Made by a program: the position numbers and the translations under genes. Below the pieces are notes generated by a model, which saw only the letters and a program-made list of their open reading frames with translations, was not told the origin of the DNA and made no database searches. Of a DNA stretch of 64,000 nt, positions 24,570 to 33,389 are shown in pieces. The DNA is from Chryseobacterium pennipullorum (GTDB lineage: Bacteria > Bacteroidota > Bacteroidia > Flavobacteriales > Weeksellaceae), in assembly GCF_003384725.1 (NCBI RefSeq), contig NZ_QNVV01000014.1, forward strand, positions 56,086-120,085, given 5' to 3'. Within the stretch, counting starts at the first letter, position 1, and each line of letters begins with the position of its first letter.

Positions 24570-26939
24570 CTACAGTCTATTCTCTTCTTCGGTCTTTTTA
24601 ATGGTTTTTGCATTCTTTACCGCCTGATTTCCAAAATTAAACTTCAGGGAAAGCGTAAATCCCTGTGTATCGTTGTAATCGAGAAAGTAATTATCCTGAT
24701 TGGCGTATTTTGTGCTTACCTTTTGTCCTGTTGTCCGGAAGATATCATTTACAACAAGGCTTGCTTCGAGTTTTTTGGAAAAGAATTTACGATTCATCAC
24801 AAAGTAGGCAGACCAGGAGCCTGAAATTCTAAAAGTCCCCTGTATCCCCGGTGAGTAATATCGGTGTCCCATTTCCATTTTCCAATCTGCATTTTTATTA
24901 AGAGTAATGCTTGTGGAGATATTGGAAACCCAGTTCCATACCTTATTTTTATAGAGCAGTCCGTCAATTCCTTTGAAATAATTTTCATTGTGTTCAATAT
25001 TTTCTGACAGAATAACATTCCACCAAGGTTTAATCTGAAAATTTTTATACATACTGAGTCCGAAAGCTTCTCCTTTTTCAATATTGGTAAAGTAATAAAT
25101 AAGGCTATTGGTAGTGGGTTCCTGAAATGAGATTTCCATAGACGGATTCATCTCTTTCCGGTAATACAGATCCATATTCCAGTCTTTCCAGGAGTAGGTA
25201 AGATTAAGATTATGAGTGATGGTTGCCTTTAATTTGGGATCTCCCTGGTAATACGAAAAGAGGTTATAATACGATTTTGCAGGATTCAGCCAGGCATAGG
25301 ATGGTCTGCTTATTCTCTTTCCATAGGAAAACCCAAATTCCTGTTTATTCTCTGTGGTATACTGTGCATAAAAAGTTGGAAAGAAACTCCAGTAGTTATT
25401 CTTATTATAGTCATAAGGTTCTGAGACAATCCCTTCCAGGTCGGTCATTTCTGCGCGCAACCCTGCCTTAAAATTCCACTTCCCGATGTTGTAGGCCAAA
25501 GAAGAATACAGGGCTGCATTTTGTTCCTTATAGTCAAAAACACTGCTTTTATCAGGTCTGTATTGCAGCTCTTCATTTTCGTTATCAGAAAAATCGAGCC
25601 TGCTGTTGGTTTTTACAAAGCTGTACTTAGCTCCGGATTCCAGTTCCAGTTTATCATTCTTCCACTGATAATCAACCTGAGTGGAATATAACTGGACATC
25701 TGCTTTATTTTGAGTCAGAAAATTTTCTTCCTTTGGAAGTTGATCTGCAAAATTAAGATAGGTGATCACATTTTGATATTTATCTGCATTATTTCCAGTG
25801 AAATAACTGATCCATGAAAGGCTGCTCTTTTTATTCAGCTTCCTGTCTACCTGCAAGCTCACAGAATTATTAATGGTTCGGGTGCGGTGATCGTTGATCG
25901 TGGTATAGTTTGATTCTACTACATTTTGAGTGTTGTAAATTAAAGTCGGTACATTGTACGTTCCGGAGGATTCCGGAGAAAAAAATCCCGAATAATTGAG
26001 ACTTATACCAGTCAGGCTGTCCAACGCATATTCTGCATTAAAATTCAAAGTATTCTGGCTCATGTTTTTATCTTTTCTGTTCATTGTGCTCACCCAGCGG
26101 GTTCCGCTTTCCTGATAATTGACATGGTCCGTCCCTTCCCGGTAGTAGGTCCCTAGCCCTTTATAGTAACCCGCCATAAGAGACAGCTTATCTTTTTTGT
26201 AATACTGAGAGGTCCCAAAGACCCCTTTTGCATACTGTGTCTGCACATATTTGGATGACAGAATGCCACGGTACCCCTCAATGGTATTTTTATTCAGGAC
26301 GATATTCAGTACTGCACTTCCGGAAGCTTCATATTTGGCAGGCGGATTGGTAATTACTTCTACTGATTTCACCTCATCACCTTGTGTATTTTCGAGAAGG
26401 TTTCTAAGTTCATCACCCGTCAGCATTGTCTTTTTATCGTTAATCGTCACCAGAATTCCAGTGCTTCCCTTTACGCTGAGTACATTATTGTTTACCGTTA
26501 CACTGGGCGTATTTTTCAAAATTTCCCATGCATTGAGGGATGAGATATTGCTGTTTTCCACATTGAATTCCAGACGGTCAATCTTTCTTTTTACCACTGG
26601 CTTACGCCGGGTCATCACTACCTCCTCTATTTCCAGGGTTTGTTTTTTAAGAACAATATTCAGAGAACCCGGCTTTTCCAGATTCAGTTTCTGTTCATAT
26701 ATCAGATACCCTTTACTCCTGATCACCATTTTGATCTCCTGCTCTGTGATTCCTTCCAGTGTGAAAACTCCATGATCGTCTGTTTTAATGATTTTAACTA
26801 AGTTGCCGCGGGAATCAAAAAGTTCCACACTTGCCGCTGGGAGTTTTTCATTTTCGGTGTTAAAAACCATACCTTCGATCTTTTGTTTCTGCGCAAACAT
26901 CAATAGTGGAAAGCATAGAAAAAGAATTATTTTATACAT
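24570..26939 (-). CDS. TonB-dependent-receptor-like outer-membrane beta-barrel protein
   Basis: A 789-aa outer-membrane protein. After a signal peptide (to AQ, residue 16) comes a carboxypeptidase-regulatory-like domain (20-95; IEGMVFNTENEKLPAASVEL), then a plug-like domain (110-220; LKNTPSVTVNNNVLSVKGST, EVITNPPAKYEASGSAVLNI) and a 22-strand-type barrel of the OMP_b-brl_3 class (PF14905). Such proteins lack the usual TonB box and their substrates are mostly unknown. It is divergent from a kinase-regulator pair, a common arrangement for a regulated target. Confidence 0.88.
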   Translation of the reverse strand: MYKIILFLCFPLLMFAQKQKIEGMVFNTENEKLPAASVELFDSRGNLVKIIKTDDHGVFTLEGITEQEIKMVIRSKGYLIYEQKLNLEKPGSLNIVLKKQTLEIEEVVMTRRKPVVKRKIDRLEFNVENSNISSLNAWEILKNTPSVTVNNNVLSVKGSTGILVTINDKKTMLTGDELRNLLENTQGDEVKSVEVITNPPAKYEASGSAVLNIVLNKNTIEGYRGILSSKYVQTQYAKGVFGTSQYYKKDKLSLMAGYYKGLGTYYREGTDHVNYQESGTRWVSTMNRKDKNMSQNTLNFNAEYALDSLTGISLNYSGFFSPESSGTYNVPTLIYNTQNVVESNYTTINDHRTRTINNSVSLQVDRKLNKKSSLSWISYFTGNNADKYQNVITYLNFADQLPKEENFLTQNKADVQLYSTQVDYQWKNDKLELESGAKYSFVKTNSRLDFSDNENEELQYRPDKSSVFDYKEQNAALYSSLAYNIGKWNFKAGLRAEMTDLEGIVSEPYDYNKNNYWSFFPTFYAQYTTENKQEFGFSYGKRISRPSYAWLNPAKSYYNLFSYYQGDPKLKATITHNLNLTYSWKDWNMDLYYRKEMNPSMEISFQEPTTNSLIYYFTNIEKGEAFGLSMYKNFQIKPWWNVILSENIEHNENYFKGIDGLLYKNKVWNWVSNISTSITLNKNADWKMEMGHRYYSPGIQGTFRISGSWSAYFVMNRKFFSKKLEASLVVNDIFRTTGQKVSTKYANQDNYFLDYNDTQGFTLSLKFNFGNQAVKNAKTIKKTEEENRL

Positions 26940-27151
26940 GTTCAGAATTATTTATAAAGTAAATTATACTCCTGTTTTTACCGTACAAAATTCTGTTTTA
27001 GCCTGGAGAAACTCGGTTAACACTAGGTTAATGATGAGTTAATGCTGTTTTTATTACCGATCTGTTTTATCCTTACCATACAAACTTTACAGCTACAGGT
27101 TAACAAAAGGTTAATAGCCCTATAGGGCAGGATGGTGAATGACTTAATTTT

Positions 27152-27159
27152 TATCTTTG
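27152..27159 (+). promoter_or_regulatory. Promoter -7 box of the RprX-like kinase, predicting a leaderless mRNA
   Basis: TATCTTTG matches TAnnTTTG exactly and ends 6 nt before the ATG at 27166, so transcription would begin at or next to the start codon. No clear -33 TTG is seen. Confidence 0.45.
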
Positions 27160-27165
27160 TATTTG

Positions 27166-28488
27166 ATGATAACCAAGAGTAAATACCTTCTTTCTGTTTT
27201 TGCAGCTTTATTCCTGCTTCTGCTGGGAATTCAGGTATATTTTATGTACAAAACCTATCAGGTAAAAGAAAGGGATATCTACAGATCCGTTAATGACGGG
27301 CTTATCAGCTACATCGATGATCTTGAAGACCTTCATGAAACGAAAGAAACGAAGGATGACTCTCTCCAGAAAATCATCATCCGGTACTATGACAGGAAAA
27401 TAGGCAGAAAAGAGTTTTTGAATGAGTTTATCAACAACAGACAAGCCGCCAGGGCAAAACTTAACCGTTACCTCGCCATGCGTCTCCATAAAGACGGCTA
27501 TAAAATATCGGCACGAATTCAATATATCTCCATTATACATCTTCCGGACAGTGCTAAGATCATTGATCAACCGATCGTTATTTTTGAAACCAAAGAAAAG
27601 GTTAAAAATCCAAAAATTGCAAGCAACGGAAGTTGGGAAACGTCCACCACCAAAAAAAATGATTCGAATAATGCACAGGTTGAAAGGCGGGATACTTTTC
27701 TGATCAAAAGCCAGACAGATTACGAGGTAAGAAATATCAAAAGTCTTGTTTTCAAAGAGCTTACCTTGTTGATTATTTGTTGTATTGCGCTGCTTTCCGG
27801 AGTACTTCTTCTCTATATTTTCACCATTCAAAATCTGGTCAGACAGCAAAAACAGGTGGAAGTTCTCCACAGTATTGTGGATAACATTTCACATGAGTTT
27901 AAAACACCTATTGCTACATTAAAAATTGCTTCCAAAACCTTAAAAAAAGACTGGAATCCGGAAACGCTTCCCCTTATTGACAGACAGATTTCACGGCTTG
28001 AAAGCCTGATGTCCCAGCTTCACAAGGATGAACTGCCGGAAGAGGCTACTGAAATTGAACCCCGCGACTGGAATTTTTTCATCCAGGATCTGGCAGCGAC
28101 TTACCCTGATGTCGATTTTATCTTTGAAAGCCACCTGGCCCGCAAACTGCCTGTCGATAGAAACCTTATGGAGACCGTCATTAAAAACCTTTGTGAAAAC
28201 AGTGTCAAATATGGGGCTTCTGCTGTTAGTACGAAAGTAAGCCATTCTCTGCAAAACCTGGAGATTGAAGTTTCGGACAATGGTAAAGGCATGGAAGGTA
28301 AAGAATTAAATAATATATTTGAAAAATTCTATCGAATACAGGCCAATAATATTCACAACAGCAAAGGGCTGGGACTGGGACTCTATTTTGTAAAAAAAAT
28401 AATCACAGCTTATCACGGTAAAATAGAGGTTTCCAGCCAACCAGGTGTGGGAAGTACTTTTAAAATATCAATTCCTTATGAAAACTAA
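27166..28488 (+). CDS. Sensor histidine kinase, RprX-like
   Basis: A 440-aa membrane kinase. Transmembrane helices are at about 7-27 and 199-223, enclosing a periplasmic sensor of about 170 residues. The phospho-acceptor is His243 (NISHEFKTPIATLK); the ATPase domain shows NLCENSVKYG, VSDNGKGMEG, FEKFYRIQ and KGLGLGLYFVKKI. I choose ATG 27166 because the in-frame TTG three codons upstream overlaps the -7 box. The response regulator overlaps its end by 11 nt. The organisation resembles the Bacteroides RprXY pair. Probable neighbour target: the divergent outer-membrane barrel. Confidence 0.9.
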   Translation: MITKSKYLLSVFAALFLLLLGIQVYFMYKTYQVKERDIYRSVNDGLISYIDDLEDLHETKETKDDSLQKIIIRYYDRKIGRKEFLNEFINNRQAARAKLNRYLAMRLHKDGYKISARIQYISIIHLPDSAKIIDQPIVIFETKEKVKNPKIASNGSWETSTTKKNDSNNAQVERRDTFLIKSQTDYEVRNIKSLVFKELTLLIICCIALLSGVLLLYIFTIQNLVRQQKQVEVLHSIVDNISHEFKTPIATLKIASKTLKKDWNPETLPLIDRQISRLESLMSQLHKDELPEEATEIEPRDWNFFIQDLAATYPDVDFIFESHLARKLPVDRNLMETVIKNLCENSVKYGASAVSTKVSHSLQNLEIEVSDNGKGMEGKELNNIFEKFYRIQANNIHNSKGLGLGLYFVKKIITAYHGKIEVSSQPGVGSTFKISIPYEN

Positions 28489-29167
28489 AATCCTTCTGGC
28501 AGAAGACGATCCGGATTTCGGAATGATCCTGAAACAATATCTGGAACTTGAAAATTTTGACGTCAGCTGGTATCAGAATCCTCAGGATATTGAGCCAATG
28601 ATTTCTTCTTCTGATTTCCCTTTTGATCTGGGAATCCTGGATGTGATGATGCCCAATATTGATGGCTTCTCTCTTGCCCGGATGATCATTAAAGAAAACA
28701 ACAGTTTCCCCCTGCTTTTTTTAACAGCAAAGAATCAGAAGATAGACCGTGTAACCGGATTGAAAATAGGAGCTGATGATTATATTGCGAAACCGTGCGA
28801 TCCTGAAGAGCTCGTTTTAAGAATTAAAAATATCCTGAAAAGAACAGCACCCAATACCCCGGAATCGCTCGCAAACATCGGCCAATACATGCTGGACTCC
28901 ACAAAGCTTCTACTCTCCCATCCTGACGGAGATATTCGGCTGACCGTCCGGGAGCAGGAACTTTTATTGTATCTTCTGAAACACAATCATTCAATGATTA
29001 CAAGAGATGACATCCTTAATACCATCTGGGAGACTAACGATTACTTTACCGGACGAAGCCTTGATGTATTTATCAGCAGACTCAGAAAGTATTTCGCTCA
29101 TGATCCTGAAATCAAAATCCAATCCCTTAGAGGAATTGGATTTGAAGTTGATTTTCCGGGAAGTTAA
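28478..29167 (+). CDS. OmpR-family response regulator, RprY-like
   Basis: A 229-aa regulator. The receiver has the acidic pocket Glu9-Asp10-Asp11, phosphoacceptor Asp55 (LGILDVMMPN) and Lys in DDYIAKPCDP. The C-terminal winged helix (about 130-225) has LTVREQELLLYLLKHNHSMI and SLDVFISRLRKYF. The start is MKTKILLAEDD (ATG at 28478-28480); the longer frame would be untypical. It overlaps the kinase gene by 11 nt and ends 4 nt before a convergent phosphatase gene. Confidence 0.92.
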   Translation: MKTKILLAEDDPDFGMILKQYLELENFDVSWYQNPQDIEPMISSSDFPFDLGILDVMMPNIDGFSLARMIIKENNSFPLLFLTAKNQKIDRVTGLKIGADDYIAKPCDPEELVLRIKNILKRTAPNTPESLANIGQYMLDSTKLLLSHPDGDIRLTVREQELLLYLLKHNHSMITRDDILNTIWETNDYFTGRSLDVFISRLRKYFAHDPEIKIQSLRGIGFEVDFPGS

Positions 29168-29171
29168 TTGT

Positions 29172-29999
29172 TTACAAGGAAAGGGATACCAAAACCGGGA
29201 AGTGGTCTGATGGATACAGCAGATTTTCTCTTCTGTCGTTGATATGCCTGTGAGAATTTATCTTAAAGCCTTTGGTGAAAATATAATCAATCCGTTCTTT
29301 AGGGACTTCATTGACATTAAAGGCTGTAAAGGTTCCTATCGGACCATAATGTTTTGTTCCGGAATGATAAAAAGTATCTTTCAAATGCTGCGAAAGAATT
29401 TTAACAGGTTCTGTATCGTCTGTCAGGTTAAAATCGCCGCTCAATGTTACCGGCAGATTTCCGGGATTAAGTTCTTTGATCTTTTTAAGAATCAGCTCAG
29501 ATGATTTTACTCTTGCTACATTGCCTATATGATCGAAGTGAAGATTCATAGCCATAAATTCTTTTTTCGTTTTTTTATCTTTAAATAAAGCATAGGTACA
29601 GATCCTGTTCAATGCAGCATCCCAGCCTTTAGAAGGCTTTTCAGGAGTCTCGGATAGCCAGAATGTCCCCGACCTGATCACTTCCAGCCTGTTTACATCA
29701 TAAAAAATTGCCGAATATTCACCTTTATCTTTACCATCATCTCTTCCTACTCCCACATAATTATACTCTTTCAATCCGTTTTTGATATCTTTCATCTGTT
29801 CCGGAAGAGCTTCCTGTACTCCGAAATAATCCGGATGATAATAGGTGAGCAAATCGGTAACATCCTGTTTCCTCTGAGGCCAGGCATTTTCTTTATCAGA
29901 ATCAACATTAAGCCTGATATTGAAACTCATTACGGTAAGGTCCTGTGAAAATCCCCAAGCAAAAAGCATCAGGAATACCATTGAAAATCTGTAATTCAT
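29172..29999 (-). CDS. Secreted endonuclease/exonuclease/phosphatase-family protein
   Basis: A 275-aa protein with a signal peptide (1-18). EEP-fold motifs are visible: VMSFNIRLN with metal-binding Asn, GVQEAL with catalytic Glu, MNLHFDHIG, LSGDFNLTDD, and the C-terminal YPSDHFPVLVSL with the catalytic Asp-His. Substrate may be a phosphodiester such as nucleic acid, sphingomyelin or inositol phosphate; the sequence does not decide. It converges on the response regulator gene with only 4 nt between. Confidence 0.88.
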   Translation of the reverse strand: MNYRFSMVFLMLFAWGFSQDLTVMSFNIRLNVDSDKENAWPQRKQDVTDLLTYYHPDYFGVQEALPEQMKDIKNGLKEYNYVGVGRDDGKDKGEYSAIFYDVNRLEVIRSGTFWLSETPEKPSKGWDAALNRICTYALFKDKKTKKEFMAMNLHFDHIGNVARVKSSELILKKIKELNPGNLPVTLSGDFNLTDDTEPVKILSQHLKDTFYHSGTKHYGPIGTFTAFNVNEVPKERIDYIFTKGFKINSHRHINDRRENLLYPSDHFPVLVSLSL

Positions 30000-30021
30000 A
30001 ATCTATTTTATCAATCAGAGA

Positions 30022-30057
30022 CAAAAATAAGACTTCTCCACCACAGAAAAGTCTTAT
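30022..30057 (-). terminator. Terminator of the second M1 peptidase gene
   Basis: Arms ATAAGACTT (30027-30035) and AAGTCTTAT (30049-30057); read on the minus strand the stem is followed by TTTTTG. Confidence 0.7.
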
Positions 30058-30096
30058 CTATATCATAATATTGTTAAATTATTTTTATTCTGAAGA

Positions 30097-32295
30097 TTAT
30101 TCTTTACTGAATTTTAAATCACGCCCCCCCTCAGTAAGTATCATCGTCTTTTTGTCTTTACTGAAAACAATGGTCATATCCATCTGCTCATAGGTAAATT
30201 TGTGATCTCCAATGTATTGGAGTGGAAACCCGGGCTGTCCGAAAATCATTCCGTACAGCTGTCCGTTTTTTTCAGAAAAAGTAATTTTTAATTTAATTTC
30301 TTTGCTTCCATAAGTGCCTTCAAAATCCTTTGCTTTAATTTTATCTTCAGGTTTTGCTTCCGAGGCTTTCCAGGTGTTGTTTTTCAGATCACTGTCCGGA
30401 ATCATCGCTTCAGGATCCAGTTTTACTTCATCAATTTCTTTATCAGAATTTACTTTAAATGTCCATTCTGTATTCCTTTTCCACACTTCCACCGGTATTT
30501 TCACCATTTTTGAAGTACCATCTTTAAATTTGATCTGGACTATTGTAGGCATTGGCATCTGGCCAATATTTTCGATCGTAATCTGTGCTCCTTGTTTGTA
30601 ATCCCCACTGAAGTACCGTACATTTTTAATCGCCTGATCTATTTTCCATCGATTGAAAAACCAACCTCTCCAAAACCAGTTCAGTTCTTCACCCGAAACA
30701 TTCTCCATGGTATGGAAGAAGTCCCACGGAGTAGGATGCTTAAATGCCCAGCGATCGATATAAGTTCTGAATGCCTTATCGAATTTTTCAGGGCCCAGAA
30801 CCGATTCTCTTAAAACAGACAGTCCTGCTCCAGGTTTATAATATGCCAAAGCCCCGATATTTCTTTCTTTCATATTATCCGGACCTACCATTACAGGTTC
30901 CAGCTGATCTCCCATAAGAAAACCTCCTACCTCAGCCATTTTATCTTTTCTGTAGTATTCGCCTTTATTAAAAGCTTCTGTTGAAAGTCCGTTGATAAAG
31001 GTATTGAACCCCTCATCCATCCATGCAAACAGTCTTTCATTAGACCCTACTATCATTGGAAACCAATTGTGTCCGAATTCGTGATCGGTCACTCCCCACA
31101 GATCTTCTCCTTTAGAGGTCATGTGACAAAAAACAATTCCCGGATATTCCATTCCTCCCTCGTTTCCTGCCACATTGGTTGCTACAGGATAAGTATACTC
31201 ATACCATTTTTTTGAATAATGTTCTATCGCAGCTTTGGTATATTCTGTAGATCTGCCCCAGGCACTTTCCCCGGCGCTTTCGGCTGGGTACGCTGAAACG
31301 GCAAGAGATTTTTTCCCGCTGGGTAAGTTGATTTTAGCAGCATCCAGAATAAATCCGGCTGATGAAGCCCATGCGAAGTCTCTTGCCTGCGTGATTTTAA
31401 ACTTCCATGTTTTTGTTCCGGAAGCTTTATGGGTACCTATTTCAGATTCGGAACGGATCATTACTGTTTTATCACTGTTTCTTGCCTGATTCCATCGGTT
31501 AATTTCTTCTTTACTGTAAACCTCCTTCTCATTCAGGAGCTCTCCGGAGGCCACCACATAATGATTTGCCGGTACGGTAATATCAGCAGTTATATTTCCA
31601 TACTCCAGATAAAATTCCGAAGCTCCGAGATAAGGCAGGGTGTTCCATCCCAGCACATCATCGTATACACACATTCTCGGATACCATTGTGCCATCGTAA
31701 AAATTTTACCATTCTTTGTATCCTGCACCCCCATTCTGTCTGAGCCATACTCCGGGGAAACAAAAGAATAGTCGATGGTAATCTTAGCAACGCCTCCTCT
31801 GGCCTTCAGTTCCTTTGGAAGATCGATCTGCATTCTTGTATCGGTAATAGTATATGGTACGTCCCTACCGTCAAGCTTCACCGATTTAATAGCGTATCCG
31901 CCTTCAAGTTCTTCCCCGTGTGCACCATTTCTGCTTCCGGAAATAGGAACTACTGCGTTCCCACGGGACTCTTTTGCGAATAAATTTTGGTCAAGCTGCA
32001 GCCAGAGAAAATTCATTTTATCCGGGCTGTTATTGGTATAGACAATCTCTGCCGTACCTGTAACTTCTTTCTTAGTTTCATTCAGGCTGACCTTCAAATG
32101 GTAATCTGCAGAATTCTGCCAATACGCGTGTCCCGGCTGCCCGCTTGCAGATCTGGTTTCAGTACCCGTCTGAGGATAGAAAAACGGTTTAAACGCTTCG
32201 ATATAATCATATTTCGGGCTTTCCTGGGCATAGACAGGATCTGAAAACAGTAAGACTGCCATCGCCGAAACAAGGGTTGGAAGTTTAAAATTCAT
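30097..32295 (-). CDS. Secreted M1-family metallopeptidase (second of two)
   Basis: A 732-aa protein with a signal peptide (1-24). The M1 core has [12 protein letters not shown] as substrate motif and zinc site [10 protein letters not shown] near residue 405, with the glutamate ligand in WMDEGFNT. It is about 110 residues longer than its paralogue at 22598, with an extra C-terminal module after residue 620 ([20 protein letters not shown]) resembling a beta-sandwich. A G7 tract encodes EGGR close to the C-terminus. Likely periplasmic aminopeptidase. Confidence 0.9.
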   Translation of the reverse strand: MNFKLPTLVSAMAVLLFSDPVYAQESPKYDYIEAFKPFFYPQTGTETRSASGQPGHAYWQNSADYHLKVSLNETKKEVTGTAEIVYTNNSPDKMNFLWLQLDQNLFAKESRGNAVVPISGSRNGAHGEELEGGYAIKSVKLDGRDVPYTITDTRMQIDLPKELKARGGVAKITIDYSFVSPEYGSDRMGVQDTKNGKIFTMAQWYPRMCVYDDVLGWNTLPYLGASEFYLEYGNITADITVPANHYVVASGELLNEKEVYSKEEINRWNQARNSDKTVMIRSESEIGTHKASGTKTWKFKITQARDFAWASSAGFILDAAKINLPSGKKSLAVSAYPAESAGESAWGRSTEYTKAAIEHYSKKWYEYTYPVATNVAGNEGGMEYPGIVFCHMTSKGEDLWGVTDHEFGHNWFPMIVGSNERLFAWMDEGFNTFINGLSTEAFNKGEYYRKDKMAEVGGFLMGDQLEPVMVGPDNMKERNIGALAYYKPGAGLSVLRESVLGPEKFDKAFRTYIDRWAFKHPTPWDFFHTMENVSGEELNWFWRGWFFNRWKIDQAIKNVRYFSGDYKQGAQITIENIGQMPMPTIVQIKFKDGTSKMVKIPVEVWKRNTEWTFKVNSDKEIDEVKLDPEAMIPDSDLKNNTWKASEAKPEDKIKAKDFEGTYGSKEIKLKITFSEKNGQLYGMIFGQPGFPLQYIGDHKFTYEQMDMTIVFSKDKKTMILTEGGRDLKFSKE

Positions 32296-32325
32296 TAGAA
32301 AAAATTATTATTATGTTCTGTATAG

Positions 32326-32360
32326 GTAAAAAAAAAACCCGGAATTGTTACAAATCCGGG
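32326..32360 (-). terminator. Terminator of the dienoyl-CoA reductase gene
   Basis: Arms CCCGGA (32338-32343) and TCCGGG (32355-32360) with an 11-nt loop; the minus strand continues with a run of about ten Ts. Confidence 0.8.
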
Positions 32361-32383
32361 AACATTTTATATATATTTTTTTA

Positions 32384-33265
32384 TTAATTTGATTTTTTAG
32401 CCTTGATCATTGCCTCCAAAGCATCCCACATTTCTTTGGGAATAGCCTCGAGCATATTAAACTCTCCCGCACCCTGAAGCCATTCTCCACCATCAATGGT
32501 TACTACTTCACCATTCATATAGGCAGAATAGTCGGAAACCAAATATGCGGCAAGATTAGCCAGCTCCTGATGCTCACCTACTCTTCTCAAGGGAACTTTT
32601 TTCTTCATATCAAATTTCTCCTGAAGATCTCCCGGAAGAAGCCTGTCCCACGCTCCTTTAGTAGGGAAAGGCCCCGGCGCAATAGCGTTGAAACGTATGC
32701 CATACTTTGCCCATTCTACTGCCAGTGAGCGGGTCATTGCCAAAACACCTGCCTTAGCACAGGCAGATGGCACTACAAAAGCAGATCCTGTCCAGGCATA
32801 GGTGGTTACAATATTCAAAACGGTTCCCGGCGTTTTAGAGTCTATCCAATGTTTACCTACCGAGAGCGTGCAATTTTTGGTTCCTTTCAAAACAATATCC
32901 AAAATAGAATCAAAAGCAGAATGGGTAAGTTTTTCTGTCGGAGAAATGAAATTTCCAGCTGCATTGTTTAAGAGAATATCGATTTTACCAAATTCTTTCA
33001 AAGTCGCCTCCTTCATAGCTTCCACCTCATCCCAGTTTCTCACATCACAGGATACACAAAGAACTTTACCTCCGGTTTCTTCCTCCAGTTCCTTTGCTGT
33101 AGCCTGCAGTTTTTCCAGGTTTCTGGAAGTGATCACTACCCGGGCTCCCAACTCGAGAAAGTATTTTGTCATGGCTTTTCCAAGGCCGCTTCCGCCACCA
33201 GTTACAATGGCCACTTTATCTTTTAGTGCTCCTTCGCGCAGCATCGGTTGTGTATATAGACTCAT
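32384..33265 (-). CDS. 2,4-dienoyl-CoA reductase-like short-chain dehydrogenase
   Basis: A 293-aa SDR. The cofactor motif is TGGGSGLG (22-29), with NNAAG (100-104). The usual YxxxK is absent at its normal place (CAK); instead Tyr156 in TTYAWTGSAF, Ser167 and Lys171 in PSACAKAG match the active site of mitochondrial 2,4-dienoyl-CoA reductase (DECR1), where Tyr and Lys are also 15 residues apart. It would reduce 2,4-dienoyl-CoA to 3-enoyl-CoA with NADPH in unsaturated fatty-acid beta-oxidation. Monocistronic, with its own terminator. Confidence 0.85.
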   Translation of the reverse strand: MSLYTQPMLREGALKDKVAIVTGGGSGLGKAMTKYFLELGARVVITSRNLEKLQATAKELEEETGGKVLCVSCDVRNWDEVEAMKEATLKEFGKIDILLNNAAGNFISPTEKLTHSAFDSILDIVLKGTKNCTLSVGKHWIDSKTPGTVLNIVTTYAWTGSAFVVPSACAKAGVLAMTRSLAVEWAKYGIRFNAIAPGPFPTKGAWDRLLPGDLQEKFDMKKKVPLRRVGEHQELANLAAYLVSDYSAYMNGEVVTIDGGEWLQGAGEFNMLEAIPKEMWDALEAMIKAKKSN

Positions 33266-33389
33266 AAAATATTTTTTCTTAAAAATAATAAATATTGAAC
33301 GGATTGCCCCTAATTTAAATTTATAAATAATGCCATAAATAATATTCGTTGATTTTTAACTAATTTTATCATTTGATAATTTACGCTTT

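Noticed and set aside
26251..26775. A 174-aa plus-strand ORF across the barrel protein plug
   Set aside because: Shadow of a conserved TonB-type plug sequence.
27208..27870. A 220-aa minus-strand ORF in the kinase gene
   Set aside because: Antisense to the periplasmic domain of a well-supported kinase; composition is that of a reverse-frame artefact.
30121..30135. A C7/G7 tract near the end of the second M1 gene, as a possible phase-variation site
   Set aside because: The tract is short and only six residues from the stop codon, so slippage would hardly change the protein.
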